Below are positions 31,183 to 39,819 of a stretch of 64,000 bases of DNA, piece by piece. The position numbers and the translations under genes were made by a program. The stretch lies in contig WBZZ01003223.1 of the NCBI GenBank assembly GCA_019918135.1, forward strand, positions 60,001 through 124,000, written 5' to 3'. How positions within the stretch are numbered: the stretch's first letter is position 1; each line of letters opens with the position of its first letter. Below the pieces are notes generated by a model. The model saw nothing but the letters and a program-made list of their open reading frames with translations. It did not search any database and was not told where the DNA came from. The DNA comes from Paulinella micropora. Lineage: Eukaryota; Cercozoa; Imbricatea; Euglyphida; Paulinellidae.

Positions 31183-31878
31183 AAAGGTATTCAGTTTTGT
31201 ATCTCAAAACATTCCCTCTCTGCTACTAAACGTCTGCGTGCGGGGGCTCGGACACAGATATTTGAGTTGAATGTATAACAGTAAAAATGATTTTCATTGC
31301 AAACCACAAAAAGGTAATCTCTCTTGGTCCGGACACACCCCCCCCCTTTTTTGTTAATTTTTATCGATAGGTAAGATATTGCCTTTATTTTCCGTGCGGG
31401 TCTGAAATAAAGAGAGAAAACTTTTTCAGCCAGACCCCCTCCCTGTGAAGAAATAGTGAAAATGGAAAACTCCGCGGGCCCGCGGAGGTGTGTTTTTGGT
31501 GACAGGCTCAGATACGGCCTATAGATAAATATTCTCATACTACAAATACTACCAAAAAAAAATGTCTTAGAAATTTTGTAGTATTTTGTATATATTACAA
31601 AATAGTTCTCAATAGGCTGTATTCTAGTCCGTTGCCAATGAAACCCTCCATGGCCCCACGGAGTTTTCCATTTTCACTTCACAGGGGGGGGTCTGGCTGA
31701 AAATTTTTTTTCTCTTTATGTCCGGTCCGTACGGGTAGAAATGGCACTAGTCAGACATTTTCCGGCAATAAGGAAAGGATGCAATAGTCAGCCCATTTTT
31801 GGCAATACGACACAGAAAAAAGGCAGAGAGTATGAAAAAAGTTGTTACAATCCACCCCGGGAACCAGGGCTTGGGTGC
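31183..31878. repeat. AT-rich non-coding region with a long palindrome
   Basis: Arms at about 31,385-31,480 and 31,650-31,745 are inverted copies, both with TCAGCCAGACCCC, CTGTGAAG, GTGAAAATGGAAAACTCCG and ATAAAGAGA in matching order. The inner part continues the pairing less well (GATACGGCCTATAG against CAATAGGCTGTATTC, and ACTACAAATACTACC against TGTAGTATTTTGTA). No gene is present. Confidence 0.85.
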
Positions 31879-33610
31879 CCAGGGTTTTTTTTTGAGCCAA
31901 GAAATATAAAGTTTTAGGAGGGTGGGGCAAGGGGAGGGAGATAGGACGGTGTGACTGTGACCCGCTCGGCGTGCAGCTTTGTCTGTAAAGTGGATGCACG
32001 GGGGGACTGTGACCCGCTCGGCGTGCCCAAGGATTTTTTTTGAGCCAAGAAACATAAAGTTTTAGGAGGGTGGGGTAAGGGGGGGGGGGGGTAGGACGGG
32101 GGGACTGTGACCCGCTCGGCGTGCAGCCCGTATGTGCGGGGGATGCACGGGAGGACTGTGACCCGCTCGGCGTGCAGTCCTGTCTGTACAGGGGATGCAC
32201 GGGGGAACTGTGACCCGCTCGGCGTGCCCAAGGATTCTTTTTTGAGCCAAGAAACATAAAGTTTTAGGAGGGTGGGTAAGGGGGGGGGGGGTAGGACGGG
32301 GGGACTGTGACCCGCTCGGCGTGCAGCCCGTATGTGCGGGGGGATGCACGGGAGGACTGTGACCCCGCTCGGCGTGCAGTCCTGTCTGTACAGGGGATGC
32401 ACGGGGGAACTGTGACCCGCTCGGCGTGCCCAAGGATTCTTTTTTGAGCCAAGAAACATAAAGTTTTAGGAGGGTGGGGTAAGGGGGGGGGGGTAGGACG
32501 GGGGGACTGTGACCCGCTCGGCGTGCAGCCCGTATGTGCGGGGGGATGCACGGGAGGACTGTGACCCCGCTCGGCGTGCAGTCCTGTCTGTACAGGGGAT
32601 GCACGGGGGAACTGTGACCCGCTCGGCGTGCCCAAGGATTCTTTTTTGAGCCAAGAAACATAAAGTTTTAGGAGGGTGGGGTAAGGGGGGGGGGGTAGGA
32701 CGGGGGGACTGTGACCCGCTCGGCGTGCAGCCCGTATGTGCGGGGGGATGCACGGGAGGACTGTGACCCCGCTCGGCGTGCAGTCCTGTCTGTACAGGGG
32801 ATGCACGGGGGAACTGTGACCCGCTCGGCGTGCCCAAGGATTCTTTTTTGAGCCAAGAAACATAAAGTTTTAGGAGGGTGGGGTAAGGGGGGGGGGGGTA
32901 GGACGGGGGGACTGTGACCCGCTCGGCGTGCAGCCCGTATGTGCGGGGGGATGCACGGGAGGACTGTGACCCCGCTCGGCGTGCAGTCCTGTCTGTACAG
33001 GGGATGCACGGGGGAACTGTGACCCGCTCGGCGTGCCCAAGGATTCTTTTTTGAGCCAAGAAACATAAAGTTTTAGGAGGGTGGGGTAAGGGGGGGGGGG
33101 GGTAGGACGGGGGGACTGTGACCCGCTCGGCGTGCAGCCCGTATGTGCGGGGGATGCACGGGAGGACTGTGACCCCGCTCGGCGTGCAGTCCTGTCTGTA
33201 CAGGGGATGCACGGGGGAACTGTGACCCGCTCGGCGTGCCCAAGGATTCTTTTTTGAGCCAAGAAACATAAAGTTTTAGGAGGGTGGGGTAAGGGGGGGG
33301 GGGGGGTAGGACGGGGGGACTGTGACCCGCTCGGCGTGCAGCCCGTATATGCGGGGGATGCACGGGAGGACTGTGACCCCGCTCGGCGTGCAGTCCTGTC
33401 TGTACAGGGGATGCACGGGGGAACTGTGACCCGCTCGGCGTGCCCAAGGATTCTTTTTTGAGCCAAGAAACATAAAGTTTTAGGAGGGTGGGGTAAGGGG
33501 GGGGGGGGTAGGACGGGGGGACTGTGACCCCGCTCGGCGTGCAGTCCTGTATGTACGGGGTGCCAAATGATTTTTTTTGAGGCAAGAAACATAAAGTTTT
33601 AGGAGGGTGG
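31879..33610. repeat. tandem array of about 202-base units (iteron-like)
   Basis: Six to seven full units of 202-206 bases plus truncated units at both ends. The marker ATAAAGTTTTAGGAGGGTGG recurs at about 32,057, 32,263, 32,459, 32,661, 32,863, 33,067, 33,270 and 33,474. Each full unit holds three copies of GTGACCCGCTCGGCGTGC or its one-base variant, about 24 in total, plus two small stem-loops (CCTGTCTGTACAGG and CCCGTATGTGCGGG) and a G run. Long minus-strand frames through it follow the repeat and have no domain; I do not regard them as genes. Confidence 0.95.
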
Positions 33611-34084
33611 GGGGGGAGGGAGGATAGTTAGCGGGTATATCATACAAAACGAACTCTTTCCCTCCCTCTCCTTTTTTCTTGTTGTCTTTGAAATTTAAGT
33701 TGTTAATTTTCTTTGGCTCAGAGAAGGGGGAGGGAGGGGGGTGGGTTTCCGATTTATTCACCCCCATCCTCTTCCCTAAGCCAAGAGAATTATAAACTTG
33801 TATTCCCAAAGAAAAGAGAAAAGAAAATTATGAGAAAGAGGATAAGAAAAGGAGGGGCAGAGGAGGGGTAAGTCTCAGCGTTGATGGGGTGCAGGGCGTG
33901 TGCTAGCGAATGTCTCCTCCCACAGGTACCGACCTGCGCGGGGAGTCTGATTGGCTGCCGGGGGACTAGTTGTCAGGGTCTTTTTGTGAGCAGAGATATA
34001 TAGCGGTCCAGGGTTTTCTGTAGGCGGCGGGTCGCAGTCCACCCCCCCCCTCCATACATTTAGGTTTCTTAAATCAAAAAACCT
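33611..34084. other. unique spacer between inverted arrays
   Basis: Unique sequence of mixed composition with pyrimidine-rich and G-rich stretches. It separates the plus-oriented array from the inverted copies. No gene is seen. Confidence 0.6.
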
Positions 34085-34400
34085 TAGGGGACACCCGCAC
34101 AGACAAGGCCGCACGCCGAGCGGGTCACAGTACCCCCGTGCAAACCCGTACAGACAAGCTGCTCGTCGAGCAGGTCACAGTCCCCCCCGTCCTACCCCCC
34201 TCCTCTTACCCCACCCTCCTAAACCTTTATGTTTCTTGGCTCAAAAAAAAACCCAAGGGCACCCCGTACAGACAAGGCCGCACGCCGAGCGGGTCACAGC
34301 CCCCCCCCGTGCAAACCCCGTACAGAAAAGCTGCTCGTCGAGCGGGTCACAGTCACCCCGTCCTACTCCCCCCCCCCTCCTCCCCGGGACACGCCGCGCC
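34085..34400. repeat. inverted partial copies of the 202-base unit
   Basis: Carries the reverse complement of the array motifs: GCACGCCGAGCGGGTCACAG (twice) and variants with CTCGTCGAGC, plus CCACCCTCCTAAACCTTTAT and GTTTCTTGGCTCAAAAAAAA. About two units are present. With the array it forms a large imperfect inverted repeat. Confidence 0.93.
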
Positions 34401-34638
34401 GGTGTTTATATGGCTGAAATAACCACCCGATACAAGCATTTCTGGCAGTGCACAATGGTCTATTCTCGACCTGCTCCCCTGCGGCTTCGGGACAGTCATT
34501 CTTGGGTGTTTATTAAACCCGGGGAAAGTGGACGTAACAGAGTCCTTTGCCTTTTTTCTTTTCCTTTGTGTATACCATTTCACGTCGAGTTGCCCGTGAA
34601 AGCTAACTTTTGATTTTTTTCTTGCGCAGGGTTTATTC
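34401..34638 (+). promoter_or_regulatory. leader of the helicase gene
   Basis: Short stretch between the inverted repeat units and the helicase ATG. It ends TTTTTTCTTGCGCAGG, which resembles a 3' splice site 18 bases before the ATG, so a 5' non-coding exon is possible but unproven. Confidence 0.35.
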
Positions 34639-37482
34639 ATGCCTAGAAAAAGGCCGGCCGCAAGGGACAACGATGAGGAAGAGATTCCGAAGCCGCTTTT
34701 CACGTTAGGCCAACGCATGGAAAAGAAGGTGCTAAAAAAGATCTCCATGCTAGAAAACCTGAATGAGTGGGAGCTGGCTGTCGAGGCGCTGTTGGGATCC
34801 TGCGATCTTACTCGAAACCCCGTAGAGTACATGCCCGGCAAACACGACAAGAAAGGGAGGGCTTTTGGGGAAGGTTCGATTGGAAATGTTCCGAAATGGA
34901 TCATGCGTCTTGTCTCTGGCTACTACTACGAATCGATCGACATAAGCAATGCCGCCGCTACTATTCTGGCACAGCTGGCCGACAGAGAGCGGGCGAAAGT
35001 GCCGGCCCTGTTCCGCCAGTATGTGAACGGCGAGCGGGAATCAATGCAAAAGCTGTTGTTGGAGCAGGTCGGCCGAGAGGATACCCCGGCGAACAGAAAG
35101 TGGGCCAAGAAGCAATTCAACTCGGTGATCAACCAGAAGTCTGTGCGGCGCGACTACCTGATCGACTGCCCGCTCATGCACGAGTGGTCGCATGCTTGCA
35201 CGAGCTTAGCGAAGCAGTTGAAACGCTTGGACGTTTTTGCGGAGGTGCGGGCTTTGGTGGAGTCGCTCAGCGACAAACCCAACAAGCTGGCTACTTTTGT
35301 CTCGTACGTCTATCAGCGGGAAGAACTGAAAATCATGATGGCTGTCATGAGTTACCTGCGTTCCCAGTCTCTTTACACTGGCGTTTACAAGTATGATGAA
35401 CTGCTTGTAGAAAGCAATGTACACAAGGGCGGGGAGCGTGTCTTTACGGCCGCGAGGCTGGCGAGTATCCAGGCTCACGTCAAGAATGTGCTGGGGCTTG
35501 ACGTCGAGTTCCATAGCGACAGCTACCTGCCCACGATCGATGACAAAAAGAGGCTTTATGGCCCCGTTAATCTAAACAAGCTGGCCAATGATACGGAATG
35601 CTGTCGCGAGCTGCTGGTGCGCCATGGCTACGAAAACAAGCTACTGCGGTACGAAGGCTTTATCCTAAGGCCTCATGCGGTCATTCCCGGCGTGTATGAA
35701 TATTCGAGCGATTATATAACCTACACCGCGGAGGCGCTCGGGTCTTCGCTCTACTACACTGACAATGTCAGGTCGGGCAGTGACACTCTGGATAAGTACC
35801 TAGCCCGTGTACCGCATCCTTTCTTCCCGCTAATGACCCAGTCGTCGATTCGCAGCGACTGGGTCAGCTTCCGCAATTGCTCGTTCAACATCAAGACCTT
35901 GGAATATCGTACCTGGGATGAATTCAAGGAGAAAGGAGAGATGCCTCCGTTTACGGATCACTTTTACGACTTTGAAATAGATCTTACAAGAGTGGCAGAA
36001 GTCCCCGACCACGGCGACGAGTACCTGACCCCCCTGTGGTCGAACATGCTGAAGCTGCAGCTCAGCAAAGAAATGAGCTACATGTTCGAAGTGCTGGTCG
36101 GAAGGCTCTTGTACGGCGTCGGAGAGTTTGATAATTGGCAAGTCATGCCGTTTCTGCTCGGGGACGGTGGAACGGGCAAAGGCACGGTCTTAGAGCTTAT
36201 TGCGCTGATGAAGCCTTTGGGCAAGGTAGGGGTCATAAATAAAAACATGGAGGAGAAGTTTGGCCTGGAAGGCCTTTATCAGAAGGAGCTCGTGATGTGT
36301 ATGGACCTGCCACAAAACTTTGCGAGTGTTTTGGACCAGGCCACCATGCAAAGCTGTATCACAGGAGAGAACGTGGCCGTTGCTCGTAAGAACAAGACAG
36401 CCGTCACAGGCCTGCGCTGGAAGATTCCTACGATTATGGGCGGGAACTGGGTCATGAATTACAACGATGAACAAGGGCAGTGGAAGCGACGACTTGCGCT
36501 GGTACTTTGGCCTCAGTTTCCCGGAAAAGTCCAATCGGATCTAAAAGAACGCATCGCTAGAACCGAGCTGCCCTACGTTCTACTCCGCTGCATCGCCCGC
36601 TACCGGATGACTGTGCAAGAGAAGCCGGGCGCTGACTTCTGGCGAGAGATAGCGCCCGACGAGCTCCGGCAGAACCAGAAATACGTGGAAAGCCGCATGA
36701 ACGTGCTGGCGCGGTTCCTGCACGAAGGGTCAAAGGAGCACGGGGTGATCCCAGATAAAGGACGCCTTACTCTGTGGGAAGACTTTATCTCGGCGTATGA
36801 GGGGTACCTGAAGGAGCTGAAACAGCCTAGCACAAAGGCCGAGAATATCCCCCAAAGCGCGCTGCGCCAAAATGATTTCGAGGTGTTTGCCCCGCGCACG
36901 GGCCTAGGCGCTGGCAGAGGTGCTCACAAAAAAGACGGGCGCGTGAACTACTGCGTATACTGTCCGCGCAGCAAGTCCGAGGTAGGACACGAGTGCGACC
37001 CCACGGGAGTCTGTCGAGGGGGGCTGTGCCGGTATGTGAATTGTAAGAACAAGGAGCACAACGCGGGCCGGCTCAAGGCGTATGGTATCGTAAATATGCG
37101 GATCGTACCTAAAGCCGAGTTCGATCAATGGCTGATTGGCACTACGGAGGAGGCTGGCTCGGAATCGGGGCCCAGCGAGAGCCTCAGCGAGAGCTTCAGC
37201 GTCAAGGAGTGGCAGGAAAGGGTTTTGACCTTGGCAGCGGCGCAGGAGAGCACAGAAGAGGTCAGGCGCGCGGTCGAAAAAATGTTAGCGGCGAATAGCA
37301 AGGCGGAGCGCAGGCGTGTCTGCCAAATTGCTGGCATCAAGAACTGGAGAGCCTTGAAAAAAAAGTACAAGGAAGTACAAAAGCGAAAGGGAGAGGAGCG
37401 GCAGACGCAGGGATCTTCTTCCAAGAGGTCCCGACTGTCGGTCGAACGTGTGGAAAAGTACCCTTTGGATAACAATGAGTAA
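34639..37482 (+). CDS. D5-like superfamily 3 helicase (primase-helicase type)
   Basis: 947 residues, intact. The SF3 core has a Walker A loop GDGGTGKGT (residues about 508-516), a Walker B strand ending VMCMDLPQ (about 553-560), the sensor-Asn motif PTIMGGNWV (about 597-605) and an Arg-rich QWKRRLALVLWP after it. Upstream of it WSNMLKLQLSKEM and LYGVGEFDNWQ match the D5-type helicase N-flank. The first 350 residues may hold a diverged primase but I see no sure catalytic motif. Near residue 772 a Cys-rich domain (YCVYCPRSK ... CRGGLCRYVNC) should bind zinc, and the tail is basic (KRKGEERQTQG, SSKRSRLS). In poxviruses, other nucleocytoplasmic large DNA viruses and related elements this helicase unwinds DNA at replication. 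It lies beside the iteron-like array, which supports a replication role. Confidence 0.9.
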   Translation: MPRKRPAARDNDEEEIPKPLFTLGQRMEKKVLKKISMLENLNEWELAVEALLGSCDLTRNPVEYMPGKHDKKGRAFGEGSIGNVPKWIMRLVSGYYYESIDISNAAATILAQLADRERAKVPALFRQYVNGERESMQKLLLEQVGREDTPANRKWAKKQFNSVINQKSVRRDYLIDCPLMHEWSHACTSLAKQLKRLDVFAEVRALVESLSDKPNKLATFVSYVYQREELKIMMAVMSYLRSQSLYTGVYKYDELLVESNVHKGGERVFTAARLASIQAHVKNVLGLDVEFHSDSYLPTIDDKKRLYGPVNLNKLANDTECCRELLVRHGYENKLLRYEGFILRPHAVIPGVYEYSSDYITYTAEALGSSLYYTDNVRSGSDTLDKYLARVPHPFFPLMTQSSIRSDWVSFRNCSFNIKTLEYRTWDEFKEKGEMPPFTDHFYDFEIDLTRVAEVPDHGDEYLTPLWSNMLKLQLSKEMSYMFEVLVGRLLYGVGEFDNWQVMPFLLGDGGTGKGTVLELIALMKPLGKVGVINKNMEEKFGLEGLYQKELVMCMDLPQNFASVLDQATMQSCITGENVAVARKNKTAVTGLRWKIPTIMGGNWVMNYNDEQGQWKRRLALVLWPQFPGKVQSDLKERIARTELPYVLLRCIARYRMTVQEKPGADFWREIAPDELRQNQKYVESRMNVLARFLHEGSKEHGVIPDKGRLTLWEDFISAYEGYLKELKQPSTKAENIPQSALRQNDFEVFAPRTGLGAGRGAHKKDGRVNYCVYCPRSKSEVGHECDPTGVCRGGLCRYVNCKNKEHNAGRLKAYGIVNMRIVPKAEFDQWLIGTTEEAGSESGPSESLSESFSVKEWQERVLTLAAAQESTEEVRRAVEKMLAANSKAERRRVCQIAGIKNWRALKKKYKEVQKRKGEERQTQGSSSKRSRLSVERVEKYPLDNNE

Positions 37483-37753
37483 GAACCAGAACAACTGGGA
37501 TGTTCAGGAGGTAAGTTTTTTTGGATATTCATGCTCATTTTTATCCAAAGGCCTGTTACCTTTTTTTTGAAGCATCAGCATTTTGAAGCCCACCGTGCCT
37601 CCTTCTGTGTGTGTGTCTGTGTGTGTGTGTGTGTTTGCAGGCGCACGCCGGATTTCCGTGCGCCAAACAGTGCGCTGATTGCACTGACAATAGGCGATTG
37701 TTGTCAAAGGGGTTTTGCAAGAGACCAGCAAAAGATTTCGTCTGGCTTCATTA
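37476..37753 (+). CDS. candidate spliced small Cys-rich gene
   Basis: An ATG overlaps the stop of the helicase (ATGAGTAA at 37,476). Twelve codons later lies a textbook 5' splice site (GAG then GTAAGT at 37,512), and after a GT-repeat pyrimidine stretch a 3' site (TGTGTTTGCAG, ending 37,640). The second exon (37,641-37,753) stays open, in phase, to a stop and contains FPCAKQCADC and GFCKRP, a Cys pattern loosely like the Cys-rich gene at 58,430. Product would be about 50 residues. The splice signals are seen; expression is inferred. A large DNA virus that uses spliceosomal introns, such as a pandoravirus, would be a precedent. Confidence 0.5.
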
Positions 37754-38199
37754 AATCAGTTTTTTTCTTCGTGAACACAATTATTCCCTCCCCCCCCCCC
37801 CCGGGGGTGTGACACCCTTGAGTCGAAGAGACCAGCGGGGCACGCGGCCCCCCCCCCCCCCCCCCGCGCAGCCCCACGCGGGGGGGGGGATGTGCAGCCT
37901 TGCCTCCCCTTCCCCCGGTAGCCAACCTCCCCGGCAGGCTGCCCATCCCCCCTCTCTCCTCTCCTTCTCCTCTTCCCTGTCTTCCTCAGCAACAACAAAA
38001 GAAAAAAAAGTGTAAATGAGCAACTGCAACCACCGTGTATTAGTCCAATAAATCCACGTTTCTTTTTTTATTATTACATTTCGGGCACTGTCTATTAGGC
38101 GACGCAATCCGGCGGCAGCCTCTTGCGGGGACAAACCAGCTGTCTGGCGCGAGAGTGCTAGTGCTTGCTCTTCGTTTGCAATAGCATCTACATCCAAGG
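37754..38199. other. intergenic, C runs, no gene
   Basis: C runs at about 37,787-37,802 and 37,848-37,865. At about 38,049 it carries AGTCCAATAAATCCACGTTT, close to the motif found after the stop codons near 38,914 and 44,185, so it may be a polyadenylation region. Confidence 0.5.
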
Positions 38200-38861
38200 A
38201 TGTCAGCCGCGGGCCAAAAGCGCGCCCTGCTACCCGAAGGTCATGAGCTGAACAAACAGCTGGCCGGTACAAAGGCCAAGAAGCGCGCGAGGCTGGACCG
38301 CCTGGCGCTGCCAATCCTCCAAAGAGAAATGAATTCGATGCGCACGCTGGCCGTACTGGCGGTGCCCGTAGACAAGGCGTTGTGCGCGGCCGTGCTGACC
38401 GTGGTCGTGGAGTTTGTGCTGGGCGCACAGAAGCCAACAGCTGCCGACGCGCGCGACAGCCGGGACGCGGCCAGGCTGTCTCGAGTGTCCCCTTGTTCCG
38501 GAACGCAGCGGCCTCACGCCAGTTGCCCGCCACCACGTTGGACTGGGTGAACAGCCTCGTGTTCTACGGTTTGCTGGGCGGCCAAGAATGGTCCAGCTGG
38601 GAGACGGTGAAACGCGATGTTTTGTCGCTTGTCATGGAAGTGCCGTCTCGCAGGGTTCACAAGGGGCCCCGTTACGTCATCCGGGACCTTAAGCTACGGA
38701 AGCTGTTTGACGACAGTATGCGGCTGGCACCTAACATGGAGACGCAAGTACTTTCCCGGCGGGTGTGTGACGTCATGGTGCCCAAGGCTTTCCCCACCGT
38801 CATCGAAGCCCAGGTGGCCCTGCTAAAGCGGCGGCGGCGGCAGAGGCGGCGGCGCGCTTAG
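38200..38861 (+). pseudogene. unknown basic-tailed gene, looks broken (copy 1)
   Basis: ATG 38,200 starts a basic N-terminal part (KRALLPEGHELNK, KAKKRARLDRL) and a hydrophobic stretch (LAVLAVPVDKALCAAVLTVV). The C-terminal part, from about 38,568 to 38,861, has WSSWETVKRDVLSLVMEVPS, YVIRDLKLRKLFDDSMRL and a very basic end (KRRRRQRRRRA). That C-terminal part is duplicated almost exactly at 43,839-44,132. The basic tail suggests nucleic acid binding or nuclear targeting. The gene looks broken about once. Family unknown. Confidence 0.6.
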
Positions 38862-39103
38862 AGTTTTTTTCCTGCTAAAAGCCAGTGGCTTTGCTGGTTT
38901 GGCTGACACTGTTGTAGTCCAATAAATGCGCGTTTCCTTTTGCGGGTGGGCTGACTGTCCCAGGAACATAAAAGGCAAATGGTTTTTAATGAAAGAAAGT
39001 CAAAGTCCGGGATTGATTCATTCTTCCTCGTCCTGTTCGTAGTCGTCCACCATTTCTATGGTGGAAAAGCCTTCCGCCAGGGCCAATAGCTGCTTGGCTA
39101 AAT
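38568..39103 (+). repeat. 536-base direct repeat, copy 1
   Basis: Identical to 43,839-44,374 except for about six substitutions and with no gap (constant offset 5,271). It contains the C-terminal half of one gene, the intergenic region with AATAAA, and the last 27 or so codons of a convergent minus-strand gene ending in VDDYEQDEEE. Confidence 0.97.
39018..39103 (-). pseudogene. C-terminal fragment of the 44,289-45,067 gene
   Basis: Within direct repeat copy 1, the minus strand encodes AKQLLALAEGFSTIEMVDDY and an acidic end, which is the C-terminus of the minus-strand gene beside copy 2. Only the part inside the repeat is present here, so it is a remnant made by the duplication. Confidence 0.8.
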
Positions 39104-39819
39104 AGGCGGGGCGCGCTGTGGTGCTGGCCATCGGCGTAGTGTGCTGCCACAAACACGTGGGGCAGGACAAGAGATCTTTTTTTTCTTTTCTTTTGCTTGC
39201 AGGTAAAAAAAAAGATTGAACACTTCTTTTCAAGGGGGGGAGGGGAAAGAAATAGAGGGGGCATTAGAAGAAAGACGGGAGGAAAAAAAAAAAAAAAGCA
39301 AATTTCGCAAACCTTGGCAATGGGGAGCAAAGGACGGGAGGGGGTCGAAGCGTGGGGAATGAATGGGGGGGGGGGGGGCCGAAGGTGTGGGGAAAAGTGG
39401 GGGGGGGGCTTTTTTTTCTTGGCTGTCTGTTTCCCCCCCCCCCCTCCGCCTTCGGCCCCCCCTACAAAAAAAGAAAAAGGCCGGCCCCCCCCCCTCCCAA
39501 CAAAAGCAGAAATCGTCTTTGCCGTGGGCCTGCTGCATTTCCTTCCCTCCCGCCCCCAACCCAAAAGCCCGGGCAATTCGCTCCTTTCCCCCCCCCCCCC
39601 TCCCTTCCTTCCTTCCCCCGGGCCCCACCCCTCCCCCCCCCCCCCCTTCCTTTGCACTCTCGGCAGCCGGAGCTCTCTTGGACTGCTCTAGCGGTTTTTC
39701 TTTGGTACTGTCGGCTCGCAATTCTCTAGCGCTTGCCCCCGTGCTCTCTCTCTCTCTCGCCAGAGGGCTCTCTTAGCTAGTCTTGGGGGGGCGTCGAAGG
39801 GGAAAACAAAATCAATTCA
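39104..39819. other. intergenic, many G and C runs, no gene
   Basis: G runs near 39,232, 39,366-39,377 and 39,401, and C runs near 39,434, 39,485, 39,589 and 39,634. The proline- and glycine-rich frames through it are composition artefacts. Confidence 0.65.

Noticed and set aside
31914-33592. Minus-strand frames of up to 267 codons with a repeated protein sequence
   Set aside because: They follow the 202-base DNA repeat exactly, change phase when a G run changes length, and carry no domain. The DNA array explains them.
31879-34400. CRISPR array
   Set aside because: The repeats are 202-base units with no unique spacers, and the setting is eukaryotic or viral.
39104-39780. Proline-rich gene
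   Set aside because: Same reason: homopolymer C and G runs produce long frames on both strands with no domain.
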